Origin: Asterochloris sp. CNOR1
Taxonomy: Eukaryota > Chlorophyta > Trebouxiophyceae > Trebouxiales > Trebouxiaceae
Direction of reading: 5' to 3'
DNA: 64,000 nucleotides
Assembly (NCBI GenBank): GCA_963969365.1
Contig: OZ017751.1
Location: 2,666,001 to 2,730,000, forward strand
The position numbers and the translations under genes are program-made. This document shows, in pieces, positions 32,965 to 44,683 of this stretch; the first letter of the stretch is position 1, and each line of letters opens with the position of its first letter. The notes below the pieces were generated by a model, which worked only from the letters and a program-made list of their open reading frames with translations, had not been told where the DNA came from and did not search any database.

Positions 32965-33885
32965 GCCGCCCTTGCGAGGGGACGAGCTGACGCGCTTCAG
33001 CCTGTCCTCTGCAGACCACGACAGGAGCCAAAAGGTCACTGAGCTGCGCAGGACAGGAGAGGAGAGGACTCAGGCTGGAGGGTTGCACTGCAGGACATGC
33101 GGAATCGACAGATGCTCTGCCAGCATGCTGCATGAACCTTCCTCTCAGGGATTCTCAAGAGTGCCCCTCAAGAGCCCTTGATTTTGGCGGCAAACACTGT
33201 CAGCATGAGCACTGTCACACTAGGCGGGCAGTCACACAGCTGTCTGCCGTCAAGGTGGCAAACTGGGACGGCCACACATGAACACAAGGCGCCGCAGATC
33301 AAGCCCGTTCCCCACATCTTTAGCATATCCACAAGCGCCTGTGCCTGATTGCATACTGTGCGCCCTGCTTCAACATTGACTATAGGAGGGGTTGGTGCAG
33401 TGGCCAGCAGGCCAAGTGCCACTACAGCCTCCTGCCATCTATATTGCCTCCGAGCAAGTGCAGCAAGCAATGCAGCGCGCAGGCCAATCACTCGGGGCCG
33501 CTGATTTGGACCGCCAACTCCACAGAGGAGGCAGCAAACGCTGTCTAAGCTGGTCAGCACCTGTGGACTTCAGCTTGCCAATCCGATCGCCAACTCAGAG
33601 TCCAGCTGGGCCTGCGTCCCCTCCAAACAAAGTGGCCGATACCCTCTGCTAGGCGGCGAGTGTATCAGCCTTGAGCTGAGGCAGCCTGAAGGACAATCAG
33701 GCACCGGTGGGAAGGTAGTTGGCAGGAATTGTTGTTTTCAATTAGAGATTTCAGATGTCCATGCTGACAGCTTACCTGCTGAGAGCCGACAAGCACAATT
33801 CGTGGACAGCGGGTTGTGTAAAGGCTCATCGCTTTGAAAGAGGGGCCAACAGGTCAAGGGGCTATGGGACAGGGCTGCGAATTCT
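32965..33885. other. Intergenic region between two transporter genes
   Basis: About 920 bases, both flanking genes on the minus strand. It should contain the promoter of the translocator-like gene and possibly one 5' exon of it. A 130-codon minus-strand ORF (33560-33168) has no recognisable motif and no splice support, so I do not call it. Confidence 0.45.
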
Positions 33886-35605
33886 TCAATGTCTGGGCGC
33901 ATTCCCCAAGCTGGCAATCACTGAGGCGCTGAAGATGCACACTGCGCCCAGAACACCAATGGCGCCCAGGTGCTGTTCACTGGAGTCCACCAGGCCAGCG
34001 AAGACTGCCGCCCAGATGGGGTCAGTGGCTAGCACGATCATGGCGATGGGGGCTGACACGTCCACCTGGCCACGCATCTGGAGGGCGGTGCCGATGCTCC
34101 AGGGCCCAACTGCAGGTATCAGCATGACCACCCAGTTCTTGACGCTGCTCGAGCCGCCCCACAGGCTGGTGTGGTCTCCGTTGTGGGTGCGCACCGCCCA
34201 TTCGCCGGCAGCCCACAGTCCTGAGAGGACGCCCATTGTGGACAGCTGGTATGTAGCCAGCCTGAGCGCGGGGAAGTTGGGGGCGTGCACCCCCAGGCGG
34301 ACGGTCTGCATGGACCACAGCGCTGCTGCAATGACAATCATGAAATCACCCCAGCTGGCCCCCGACGTTGCTGCTGATGGGTCGCCACTGGTGTCCAGAG
34401 CTATCAGCACGCCGCCCACCAGCGCGGCCGAGCACCCCAGCCAGACCGGGAGGGTGAAGCGGTCGCCACCGGCCGCGGCGATGAGCGGTGTGAACATGGC
34501 TGACAGGCGCACAAGGAAGGCGCCCCGCACAACAGAGGTCGTGTTGAACCCGACGACGGTGGCAGCGTTGGCCAGGAAGGCCCAAACGCCCAGCTCCCCG
34601 CCTGCGAGCCGCAGGTCTCCCCCCACAACTGCCCCAAGCCGCTGAAGCAGGCGGCTGTGCGCCGCAGTCCCCTCCTTCTGCTGTGCGCTCTCTCTCTCTG
34701 TACCCTCCACCGCAACAGGCTCTGTGCCTGTAGCTGGCGAGCTGCCCAGCTCTGGGTCCTGCTCAGAGCCACCCGCTTGGGGCGACTTGGCTGGCTGCTG
34801 GCCACTGGCAGAGTCTGGCAGGAGGACCATGAGCACCATCAGGCAGGCTGCTCCCGACAGGGTCTGAATGGCGGCCACCACAGATGGGGTTGGGGCCAGC
34901 CCTTCCCCCTGGCGGTAGAGGTAGCGCATGGCAGGGGCGCTGCAGCAGGGCGGCGCTGCATGAGGCTTGGTTTGCAGGACAGCCTTGGCAGTTTGGCTGA
35001 TGTACAGATTGGAAAGCAGGGATGCAGCTGCTGTGAGGTGCTGGTGTCCCGGGCCAGCTCTGCAGACCAGAGGCCCCAAGCTTGAAGCAGGAGGGCATGT
35101 TCTGAATCATGCAGGGGTGCCTGGTGCTGGTGATCATGGCCCAAGCTGGCTTGGGCAGACCTGACTGTCAATACAAGGCAGCCAGTAGCACGGACCAGTG
35201 ACCCGATCAGCTCGCTGGTTGGGGGCAGCCAGGCTTGATGCTGTGCGCTGACTTGCATGCTGACCTTGTACCCCAAAGCAGCGCAGCCATGAGGATAGTG
35301 AGCTGGCCGCGCAGTGACCTCGATAGCCGGAGATGGGGGAGGCCTTCATGTTGTGGTGCCTCGCCGAGCTCGGGTTCATCAGCATGCAGGCCGGAGCTGT
35401 TGCGCTCCAGCAGGCTTGCCTGCTCCGTTCCGTCTGTCTCAGATGCAGGGCTGCCATCTTGAGCCCGCTGGCTGGCAGTCGCTGCGCCGTCTGAGGCGGA
35501 GCGCTTGGCACGCACAGGGGATGCCCGATGATTGACATGCCTGCTGGACCCTGGCTCAGAGGCCAGAGGCTGATGTTTAGGGCTGCGCATTGCCACCCTG
35601 CACAT
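33886..35605 (-). CDS. EamA/DMT-family membrane transporter
   Basis: Two exons: 35605-35265 and 34939-33886, giving 464 residues. The join (AALLWGTS|APAMRYLYRQ) restores the first EamA repeat in frame (typical ALLWGxxxPxLRxLY). Residues up to ~100 are Ser/Arg/Ala-rich and hydrophilic, compatible with a plastid transit peptide, followed by about ten hydrophobic helices. An acidic, low-complexity loop (~170-215) lies between helices, then VVRGAFLVRLSAMFTPLIAA and the second EamA repeat (LWSMQTVRLGVHAP... MIVLATDPIWAAVFAGL). The second exon is unusually long for this window (1054 bases, no intron). Such proteins in plants and algae are often plastid or plasma-membrane metabolite exporters; the substrate is not predictable. 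Confidence 0.88.
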
Positions 35606-36076
35606 ACGATGTGCTGATCTCTGCTTGACCCCAAGTCATGCTTGACACCAATCATGCTGAAGCTAAATGGGCAATCCTGGACTCACTCTGCATGGACTAT
35701 GTTGTGACGGAGGTGCGCCTGAGGCTTATACATGCACCCTGAACCATTCACGGAGTCAAGACAGACAGATCAAAAGAGACTGACACGGCCCGGAGGCGGT
35801 CAGAGGGAAGTGTGCCCTGTCAGAGGAGAGCCTTTTAGCGGATGCTGGAGAAGTTGGGTCATGCAGACTTTCTTTCAATCCTACCCATTTGCAGCATCTG
35901 CCATGGTGGTTTCGGCATCCGAATCGCCGCTGCAGTGCTCTTGACAGCCATTGTCAGTGCGAAGGCAGGTTTTTGTTTTTGTCGAGCTTACTTCAGCAGT
36001 TACCGCGCCAACTGTCGTCTCCCTTCTACCTCAGAGGGATCGCTGAGAGTGTTCAAAAGTCTTTCTGGTGAATATT
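35606..36076. promoter_or_regulatory. Shared divergent promoter region, EamA transporter and EGT1
   Basis: About 470 bases separate the start codons of two divergently transcribed genes, so both promoters must lie here unless 5' introns exist. I cannot point to specific elements. Confidence 0.5.
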
Positions 36077-39000
36077 ATGGTGGCAGCATCAAGCAATGCT
36101 GCCAAACTGGGGGGTGCCTCACCAGACACACCCCTAGACTTCTGTCAAGAGCTGGTGCGGGACCAGAGAGAGGCCACAGCGTCGCAAAACGCAAGCAACC
36201 TCGCAGAGCTGGAGGCCAGTCTGCGCCTGGAGCCCAAGAGAGTTCCCTGTGGCCTGCTCTATGACGACATAGGCAGCCAGCTCTATGATGATATCACAAA
36301 GCTTCCGGTGGGGGTCTTCAATTTCCAGAGGCAACCGTCAGCTTTGCACACTTAGCCCTGCTGCGCTGTAAGACTTGAAGCTGCATGCTGATGACATATG
36401 CGCGCAGTGGCAGTCACTACTGCAGACCACTGCGGTAGGGTCAGTCTGTCAGTATGGCAATCACTCAGTCAGGCGGCATCTGCTGAGCATGCATGCATGC
36501 ATGCAGGCCTTCTGCAGATCCAGCTTTGTCAACAAAGCATATGGGCTGCCTGGGCCGGATGCTCTGCTTCCAGCAAGGAGAATTCCACCTGGTGGGATGT
36601 GATCTCAGGCAAGACTTCACATGGCCTGCAGGAGTACTATCCTTTCTCCACAGAGAAGCAGATGCTGGCAGATCATGCAGAGGACATTATCACACACATC
36701 CCTGAGGGCTCTGTTGTTGTGGAGTTGGGCTGCGGGACTGCTGAGAAGACAGCTACGCTGCTGCAGGCCCTGATGGCCAGGTGAGGGCTGCCTGTGTCCC
36801 TGCCTTTACAGGACTGCTGGGCTGCTTGGCTCAGCCAGCTGAGCCCCTGTCAAGAGACAGGGCAGCGTCTCAGGACTGGAGGCAGGCCACTGCTGCTGTT
36901 GTTGCTGCCCACCATTCTCAGAGGGCTACAGTGGTAAGGCAGCGGCCAGGCTGTAGTACGCTTGACACAGCCTGGGGCTGAGCGTGCCGGACAGTTGAGC
37001 TGCATGGCATGCTCCGTGACAGTCGCATCTCTGACTTGGCTCTGGCTTGCTGCAGGGATGGCGCAGATCAGGTCCACTTCCTTGGCATCGACGTCTCCAT
37101 GGAGGCGCTGTATCTGGCCCAGGACAATCTGCTGGAGCACTGCCCCCAGCTGAAGCACAACGTGGAGCTTGTGTGCGCGGAGTACCTGCACGGCATGAAG
37201 GAGGCGCGCCTCAGGTGCAGCTCAGGCCCCACAGCCGCTTGTGTCGCTGGAGTCAAAGCAGGCTGTCCCAGTGCCAGCAGGGAGGCTGTCTGCCTTCCGT
37301 GCCAGCCTCCACTGCTGTCCCCAATCGACTGCACATCCAGGCGACCAGGGACACATCCTAGAGTTCCGAGTTGTCAGTCAGAGTGCCAGCAGAGCTGGCC
37401 TTGCAGTCGACCATTCCAGCCTCCTCCATCTTGCCTGACAATGCTGTGCTTCCAGGGGCACCAGGGAGGTCAATGCTGACCCCATCTTGGCAGCTGGTGG
37501 ATGTCTTGCAGTGCACTCCCCACGCCGTCTTCAGCCGGCTGTCCCCGCCGTGCAGGCACCCGGACAGCATGCTGTGCATCCTGTGGCTGGGCAGCAGCGT
37601 GGGCAACCTGCAGCCAGACGAGGCTGTGCACTTTTTCAGGGCTGCACAGGCAGCTGCCGGCCACAAGACACAGGTGAGACCCTGCTCTGGTGGCGCCAAA
37701 CCCAAGACCGCAGCTGTGCACGTCCAGCCTACGTGTGCATCCTTGTCCTGCTTGGCCAGGCAGCTGTCAGAAATGCCGGTGGGCGTGTGCTGGGTGGGCT
37801 GCCTCTGACGTAGCCCTGCCTCTCAAAGCCAAGCTGGCCTCTCAGAGCGGGCTGTCTCCGCAGTCAGGCTGTCTGTTGGCTGAGATTGAGATGAGTGCTG
37901 CATCTCAAAGCCAAGCTGCCCCCGCAGAGGCCAGCCCTCCCTGAATGCCAGATGTTTCTGGCCTGCAGGTCTTCCTGTGTGCTGACTTATGGAAGGATGC
38001 TGGCATGCTGCACGCTGCCTATTGCGACAGCCAGGGCGTGACTGAGGCGTTCATCAAGAATGGCATGTCCCACGCGCTGGCTGCCTTGGGCTGTCACGAG
38101 GGGCGATCCCCTGACGCCTGGAAGTACGATGTAGTGGTCAACCCCAAGACACGGCAGGTCAGCCTCTTGCATGCTCAGCTTGGTCCCCCCCAACTGTCAG
38201 TGGTAGGTTGTCAGCACAGCAGTTGCTCAGAGGTTGGGCAGGGCTTGATCAGAGGTTGGGCAGGAAAGGAAGGGTCATCACCTCATGCAGTTAGGTTGGT
38301 TCCTCCTTGTCAGTGTGCGATCATGTCGGGTGCCAGCATAGCAGCACGCCTGAACACCTTGCAGGCCAGCACATCATTTGTGGCCCTTCCAGATGCAGCT
38401 TGCAAATTGCCTGTGGCTGCTGGCATAGCGGCTGCCCAGATAATGGGCAGGCCAGGTCATTAGGAAAAACACCCTGTGGCAGCCTTTGTCACGGAGCTGG
38501 CTGCCGGCAGCAGGTGCACCGCTGCCACGCTCAGTACCATGCAATCTCTCTGCACCCTGCATCCCCTCCAGCCACCATCAGGCCTTTATGTGTTTGCCAC
38601 AGGAAGCTTTGCTCCCCCCCACCCCAAGCTGTGCCTCACCCGCAAGCAACGCAATGGCTGCAGGTGGAGATGTGGCTAGAGGCCCGCCACACTGTGCCCG
38701 GTGTGGTGGAGGGGGTGAGCATCTGCAAGGGGGAGCGCGTGCTCATGGAGGTCTCCCGCAAATTCACTGTGCAGGACATTCGCGAGCTTGCCTTCAAGTC
38801 GGGCTTCTTCATCCAGGTGCGCAGGCCACGGCTGCCTGTCTCTTGATGGCAGGGTGCAGGCGCCCATTCAGCATCTGCCAGGGAAGCCCTCAGGCTCTGC
38901 AGCAGGGTGTGCCGCGGCCTGCACAGAACTCTGTGCCGACATCTCATTGCTGGCTGAGCACAGTGTGCTGCCATCCTGGCGCCACCTATCAAGGCGGGTA

Positions 39001-41815
39001 GTCAAAAGCATTTGGGGCAGCATCAGCATGTGCTTGTGCTCTCATGCTGCCCACCGCATGCAATGCAGCCCATTGATTCCCGTGCCTGCTCAGGCAGCTT
39101 GCCCCGCACACCTACATGTCACAGTATGTGTCGTTAGCTGTGAGCGCATACTCCAGAGTGCTGCTCTGCCTACCACCAGCACTGCAGGGCACCACATGCC
39201 TGCAGACGCGCAGGCAGCGTGGCACTTTTGGGGAGCACCCTGCTACCACTGCCAGTCCTGACAGCGCCATGGCTCATGTGTGCAGGCGGCTTGGCGCAAC
39301 CCCAAATATTCCATGCAGATCCTGGCCACAGCCACTCAGGCCCTGCAGCACAGCTGGGCCTCGGCGGACGCCCTGTTTGCCAGAGTCCCCAGCTGGGAGG
39401 CCCAGCCCATTGATACCAGGCGCCCCTTCTGCTTCTACTATGGCCACATGGCCTCCTTTGCCAAGCTGAAGATGCTGCCTGCGGTGAGGCCCAGCCACTG
39501 GCACCCCTCATGCCCCTGCCATGCTACACTGCAGCTGTCTCCATGGCAGAAGCGAAGATGCTGCTTTTGGGGCTCTGCCACTGATGTGACCCTGTCAGTC
39601 AGCCATGCTGTGAAGTTGTGCTGTAAATGCACATGGGGGTTTGACTGCCGTTAGGGGAGGAATATAGATAGATGTTTCTGCTGAGTGGCCGCTCTTGCTG
39701 GGGCTGCCTCAAACATGTGCTGGCAAACAAAGCGTGCTCAGCCGGCCTGCTGGTGCAGGAGACGGAGTCTGAGCTGGATCACATTCTGTCGCGAGGCATT
39801 GACCCCAGCATGTTGGACCCCACGCAGTGTCACAGCCACCCCGAAGCACCGCAAGAGTGGCCCAGCAAGCCAGAGCTCTGCAAATATGTGCAGCAGGTGA
39901 GGGACCAGCAGGCTTGAGCCTGGGGAGGCCAGGCCACAAGCCGTGTCATTTGGTGCTTTCGAGGCTGTTCTCCTCCACAGTGACGAAGCCAAATTCAGCA
40001 GGGCAGGCCCTGTGCAGATTTTCTCTGCTCGCTTCTCCTGACATCTGTCAGGCTGGGGTGTGCATGCTATGCACAGTAACTGCTCCCTGGTCTTGGTTCG
40101 TGCTGGAAGCCCCAAGAGACTCCGTGTCTGCAGGTGAGAGCGCTGCTGCTGGAGCGATGCCAGGCTGGGAAGGTCACCACACGCTCCATCTCCCTCGTGC
40201 TGGAGCATGATGCCATGCACCTGGAGACGCTGTGCTACATGCTGGCCCAGGTGAGCTGCACAGCCCGTCAGGCCAGCAGGTTCATGCAAGGGAGATGTGT
40301 GGCAGCCTCACCCGCAGCGACATGTGAGAGCTTTGCCGCTGGATGCCGCGTCCGCCAGACAGTGGAGCCCTCAAGGGTGACAGAGAGCCTCCTGCTCATT
40401 GCGGCCTGATGCCAGCTTGCACAGGCAGCGGCGGCACAGGCATGAACCACAGCAGTCAGACTCTGCACAGGGTCATGTCGGAGACAGCTCCCAGCTGTCT
40501 GCAGGAGCAGCGTCTTAAATTTGAAGGTGGCACAGCCGGCACCCAGGGCTCTGATGGGCTGCGCCAGAATGGCAACGGGGTGGCCAATGACCACAGCAAC
40601 GGCGGCGGTGCGCATGCCAGGCGCGCGGACAGCAATGGCCGCAGCAATGGCCGCAGCAATGGCCACAGCGTGGCCAATGACGCTGCCGGGGCCGATGGCA
40701 CAGCCCCGGAAGCAGCCGAGCTGGTGACAGTGCCAGGTGGCAGTGTCACCCTGGGCATCGATGTGGCCCCAGAGAGCCACTTTGTGTGGGACAATGAGGG
40801 CCCAAGGCAGCCTCCCGAGCAGGTGGCTGGCTTCAATGCCAGTGGCCGGCCTGTCAGCAACAGGGAGTTCTACCGCTTTGTGGTTGGCGCCAGGGGCTAC
40901 CAGCAACCAGAGCTGTGGGCATCTGCAGACCTCCGGCTGCTGAAGCGGGATGGGAGGAGCTGCCCTGCCACGTGGACCGTGCATGTGAGGCAGTTGGCAC
41001 ATGAAGAGTGAAGCTGACACCTGCTGGCAGTCCATGGCCTGACCAGTGCTGCTGTTGCTCGGTCTGAGCGGTACCCTGCTGCTACTTCTGTGTGGCTGGC
41101 ACTGGCATAGTCTGATGCAATGCCGCTGTGCTTGGCCTGAGTGTCAGCCATGCTGATGCTTGCGTGCTGGGCTTGTGCAGGACGACGGCTCAGCCTTTGT
41201 GCATGGGGTGGACCGCACCCAGGTGCTAGAGGAGGTGGCTGATCAGCCGGTGTTTGTCAGCCTGATTGAGGCGCAGGCCTACTGCAAGTGGGTTGACGGG
41301 CGCATCATGACAGAGGCTGAGTATGAGCTGGCCCTCGCCCACAGCCAAACGAATGACAGGTGACTTGACAGGATGAGGTACCAGGCTTGTGCGTTTCTTG
41401 TTGCTCGTAGTGCGGCCAGCAGCAGCCTTGCACAAGTTGTGCATGTGCTTCAGCATCTTGGCTGAGTTCTCAGACAGCTGCAGCTACATGTGAACAGAGA
41501 TTGCAGCTGTGCCTACAAACATCAGGATCACGTGACTTGCCAGCACGCTGTCAACATTCGAATTTACTGTACTGCAGATTGCGAGAATTGACCAGTGGTG
41601 GCTGGGAATGGACCAGCACCCCCTTCCTCCCCTTTGAGGGCTTTGCCCCCATGCCAGAGTACCCAGAGTACAGCACCGACTTTTTTGACGCAAACCATTT
41701 TGTCCTCAAGGGCTCCTCCCATGTCACCCTGCCCTCCATGTCCCGCCAGAGCTTCAGGAACTTCTACCAGGCTCAGTACCCTTTCCTGTTTGCCAAGTTC
41801 CGTGTCTGCCAGTGA
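36077..41815 (+). CDS. EGT1: EGT1-type ergothioneine biosynthesis fusion (histidine trimethyltransferase + sulfoxide synthase)
   Basis: Bifunctional enzyme: an EgtD-like N-terminal domain trimethylates histidine to hercynine with SAM, and an EgtB-like C-terminal domain couples hercynine to a cysteine thiol using iron and O2. Exons: 36077-36307, 36632-36780, 37056-37214, 37556-37673, 37969-38157, 38664-38816, 39286-39483, 39759-39896, 40134-40250, 40505-40984, 41181-41359, 41578-41815; phases close to 782 residues, the usual EGT1 size. SAM motif VELGCGT at ~107-113; LPEYYPFSTE before it is typical of EgtD. DinB-like part: FYYGHMASF (His387) and EHDAMHLE (His470, His474, Glu476), the three-His iron site. 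The FGE-sulfatase-like part includes NREFYRFV and ends GWEWTSTPF...YSTDFFDANHFVLKG...NFYQ, which follows the EGT1 rather than OvoA pattern. A linker at ~505-540 is Asn/Gly/Ser-rich with SNGR repeats. The MT-first domain order also excludes OvoA. Confidence 0.92.
36487..36505. repeat. GCAT tetranucleotide microsatellite
   Basis: Nearly five uninterrupted gcat units in the first intron of EGT1. Confidence 0.9.
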
Positions 41816-42200
41816 GCACACCGTTGGCCTAAATCCCAGGTATTCCATGATACAGTGCACATCTGACTCATGGCGGTACCCACAGATATTTCTTAGCCCA
41901 TGGGTCCCATCTACCCTTCTGGCAAAGTGCACCCTGCTGCATGTGCAATGAGTGTTGCCTCAGAACATATTTCCCCTAGCAAGTGTGCCCTGATGACTGT
42001 GCGATGGGTAACACTGCATTGCAGAACCACACGGCCTGAATTGCTATACACTTAACCCATAATGAAGTCCCGCACTCTCTCTAATCAAATTTTAAGCCAA
42101 TGCTGTTGAGTCTGACATTGTTGCCGGCCCAAACAGACACCTTGGGGAAGTGGGGAGTTGGGCAAAAAGACAGGCTCTGTAATCAGGGTTACTAGTGCAA
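41816..42200. other. Convergent intergenic region, EGT1 and ChaC-like gene
   Basis: 385 bases between two stop codons on opposite strands. It contains only 3' UTR-type sequence; I see no gene or structured element. Confidence 0.5.
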
Positions 42201-43410
42201 TCAGGGGTCGATGTCAAGCACCTTTGCTGGATCCACCTTGCCATTGGAATGGTGCTTAGGCTGGGGCAGATGGTAAGCAACGCAAAATTGCTTGACACGT
42301 GAATCAAGGGCATACAGCTCAGGTTCATCCACCCCCATCTGCAGGCAGCGCAGAGGGGGGCTCAGTCTCTGACAATGTTTGACAGTCATAGAAGGTCAGC
42401 CTCACACAATGATACAGCATGGTAGCTGGCGTGCAGTGTGACTGAAAGCAATGGCTGCGCATGCCAGAGTAGCAGGAGACAAGCAGCTTGATGGGCTTGA
42501 AGCCTAACCTTCAGAAGACTTTCAGCTAGCTGGTGGAGGTAGTCACAGTTTCTGCCACTGGGACCCTCTGCTGTCGCAATCTGCTGTGCCAGGTCCTCAA
42601 GTGATGCCTTCCCCAGCCACTGTGCATTCTTCTCTGTCGCGATGAAGGTCAAAGCCTTCGAGACTATAGGGGTGGAGGAGTTACCCGCTGCAAACACATC
42701 CTGCACTTGAAGAGTGCACAGCATGTGAGTTGGGGAAGAAAGGCTGGGGCGTACTGCAGGTACGGAGTAATGGAAGCTGCTCACCAGGTACTCCCTGGTG
42801 TCGTACTGCTTTTCACGCTGTTCTAGTTCCTGCAGGATTGCATCAATGCCGTCAATGCAAGCAGTTCAAATGCTGTGCACTGATATGCAGGTACACAGAT
42901 GTGGGCAGCACTGAATCTGCTTGAAGGGAAGGCTGCTGAGCCTGGGAGGCAAGGTATGCTTCCCCCAGCTTACCTCCAATCTCTTTTTCTGCTCCTCATA
43001 GCTGCCAGCAAGCAGAAAGGCGGTCCCCCAACAGACACTGTCAGGGTCCTGGATCATTGTCACCACCCGTCCTGGTGCCTTCTCAGTCCCGCGGTGATCT
43101 GTTGAGCCTTGGTGCCAGCAGCGTCTGCGACAAGCTAAAGCCTTCAGCCGATGACGCTATGGTAGCAGCAGCGTAAGCCTGACCGCAGGCAACACACCTG
43201 TAGCCCTTGACATATCCGTCCACTCTTCTTGCGTACTCAAAACCAGTCTTATAGATAATGGAGCCTGCAGAATGCAAACTTTGTGCAGATGCCTGTCTGC
43301 ACATGTGAAATGAAGAGCTGTTATTTGGGGGCAGCCTTCTCACCTATGCCGAAGAGCCAAATCTCCTCATCAGAGTGCCTGCCATCGGCCTTGCCGTTGG
43401 CCTTCGTCAT
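42201..43410 (-). CDS. ChaC-type gamma-glutamylcyclotransferase
   Basis: Cytosolic enzyme that cleaves glutathione to 5-oxoproline and Cys-Gly. Exons: 43410-43344, 43264-43198, 43124-42974, 42829-42785, 42700-42509, 42338-42201; phases close to 219 residues, matching the family length. Family blocks in order: IWLFG(I)GSIIYKTGFEYARRVDGYVKGYRR, GSTDHRGTEKAPGRVVTM, CWGTAFLL, LEQREKQYDTREYL (contains the catalytic-Glu region), LGKASLEDLAQQIATAEGPSGRNCDYL. The substrate loop is usually YGSL; here it is IGSI, so the Tyr is replaced by Ile. The N-terminus carries a short Lys/Gly-rich extension. It lies tail to tail with EGT1. Confidence 0.92.
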
Positions 43411-43480
43411 GGAGTTGTAGAGCTGAATCAGACAGTCTGTAAATGAAATGTGGCACCTGATGATGTGGCGCCATTTGGTT

Positions 43481-43640
43481 TTCCTTCTACTATTTCCTTC
43501 CAGCTCCTAGAAATGTTAGCCACTGCTCTGCTGCGCATCCTGAGGCACGTCTGCAACAAGGCCACCTGCAGGCTGGCTTGCCAGGCCTGGCAGGCAGCGC
43601 TGCAGCCTGATACCGTGTACCTCACAGTGCGGCGCTGGCT
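43481..43640 (+). pseudogene. Possible F-box gene fragment
   Basis: Short coding-like stretch with an F-box-like CRLACQAWQAAL segment and no detectable downstream repeats or splice-linked exons. It may be a relic, or chance similarity. Confidence 0.25.
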
Positions 43641-44221
43641 GCACCAGGAATTGTGGCCCTGGCCTCATGCTGGGTGGCTGCCGCAGCTGCAGTGGCTGTG
43701 GTACTGGCCGGCATCATGATGTGTGCGGCAGTTGCGCAGCAGGTGCGGCCACGGCAGAGCAACTTGTCCACTTGGCCTGGCATGTCTACACGTGCTGGCT
43801 ATCGTGCCTCAGACCACTGCCAGGACTCAAAGCAGGGCTTCTGCCAGGGTTGCAGCAGTCTGCGGCTGTCAAAGCCAAGCTGAGCAAGCAAGGTAGTGAT
43901 GTAGACAGCAACATGGCGAAGCATGCAAACTTGCTAGCAGGTGTAGTGCATGAATTCATAGCACAGCTAGGCCAATGTGTCCATCTTGGATAGCCGTACT
44001 GCATGTCTCTGCTGCCATCTTAGCTGCCTCAGCACACCAGCCTGCTTTCTTTCCCCCAGTTGAGGCCACTGTAGTAGCTACTGAGGCTCAGACTGGTCGC
44101 GCTTGACCAGGGCACCCTCCCAGAGCATCTGAACGCGCTTCGTCTGCTACAGCCCTCTTACTTAAGCCTGTCATGCCATAGAAGGACATCCACAGCTACT
44201 CAAGGCAGTCACAGGCCCACT

Positions 44222-44617
44222 TCACTCAGCACAGTCAAGCTCAGCCCCCTTGTGAGTTGCCCCAGGCTGTGGCATCCTTAGCCGCCTGTAAATGCAGCCT
44301 GACTCCCACACCTGCCGCAGCCCCTGATATGCCTTGAGTGCTGGGGCGTCATGTCCAACGCCAAGGCAATAGCCTTGGGTGGGCTGCTGATAGGTGGGGC
44401 CTGCTGTGCCCTGGAAGTCTGGCCTGCTGCTCCCTACATCTGAATAACGATTGCTGGTGCTCAGGCTGGCAGTCTGGCCCCCTGTGCAGCAGCCTCTGGC
44501 CGCCATGGCCAGCCTGCACAGGCTGGGATTTGCTGTGCACAACAAGGCCCTACAAGCAGCCCTCTGTGCAGCAATTTCCGCTTCAGAGAGCATGGTTTGC
44601 AACCTAAATTGAGGCAT
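44222..44617 (-). CDS. Weak hypothetical ORF (131 codons)
   Basis: An uninterrupted ORF starting MPQFRLQTML, 66 bases downstream of the CWC27 stop on the same strand. It has no recognised motif, no introns (unlike nearly every gene here), and its start overlaps the probable CWC27 polyadenylation zone. It may simply be 3' UTR or intergenic sequence. Confidence 0.15.
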   Translation of the reverse strand: MPQFRLQTMLSEAEIAAQRAACRALLCTANPSLCRLAMAARGCCTGGQTASLSTSNRYSDVGSSRPDFQGTAGPTYQQPTQGYCLGVGHDAPALKAYQGLRQVWESGCIYRRLRMPQPGATHKGAELDCAE

Positions 44618-44618
44618 T

Positions 44619-44623
44619 TTACA
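44619..44623 (-). terminator. Candidate polyadenylation signal (TGTAA) of CWC27
   Basis: TGTAA is the usual green-algal poly(A) signal. On the minus strand it occurs about 60 bases after the CWC27 stop codon. A five-base motif can occur by chance. Confidence 0.45.
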
Positions 44624-44683
44624 TCATTCATAGTGGTTGACATGATAATCGTAGCCATACCTACCTACGCATTCAGCAAGCCA

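Larger units (their letters stand above)
43411..44683. other. Gene-poor stretch with a possible F-box-like fragment
   Basis: About 1.27 kb between the ChaC-like start and the CWC27 stop. On the plus strand, 43481-43640 encodes RILRHVCNKATCRLACQAWQ, which resembles the start of an F-box domain (L..I...V.....CRL.C..W), but the frame then degenerates and I find no continuing exons. Otherwise nothing is supported beyond the weak ORF at 44222. Confidence 0.35.

Noticed and set aside
33755-34645. Plus-strand ORF of 296 codons
   Set aside because: Antisense shadow of the intronless main exon of the EamA transporter, whose minus-strand translation has proper membrane helices.
36077-41815. OvoA (ovothiol synthase) as identity of the fusion enzyme
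   Set aside because: OvoA has the sulfoxide synthase first and the methyltransferase last. Here the order is reversed, and the C-terminal YxxYxxDFFD...LKG block follows EGT1.
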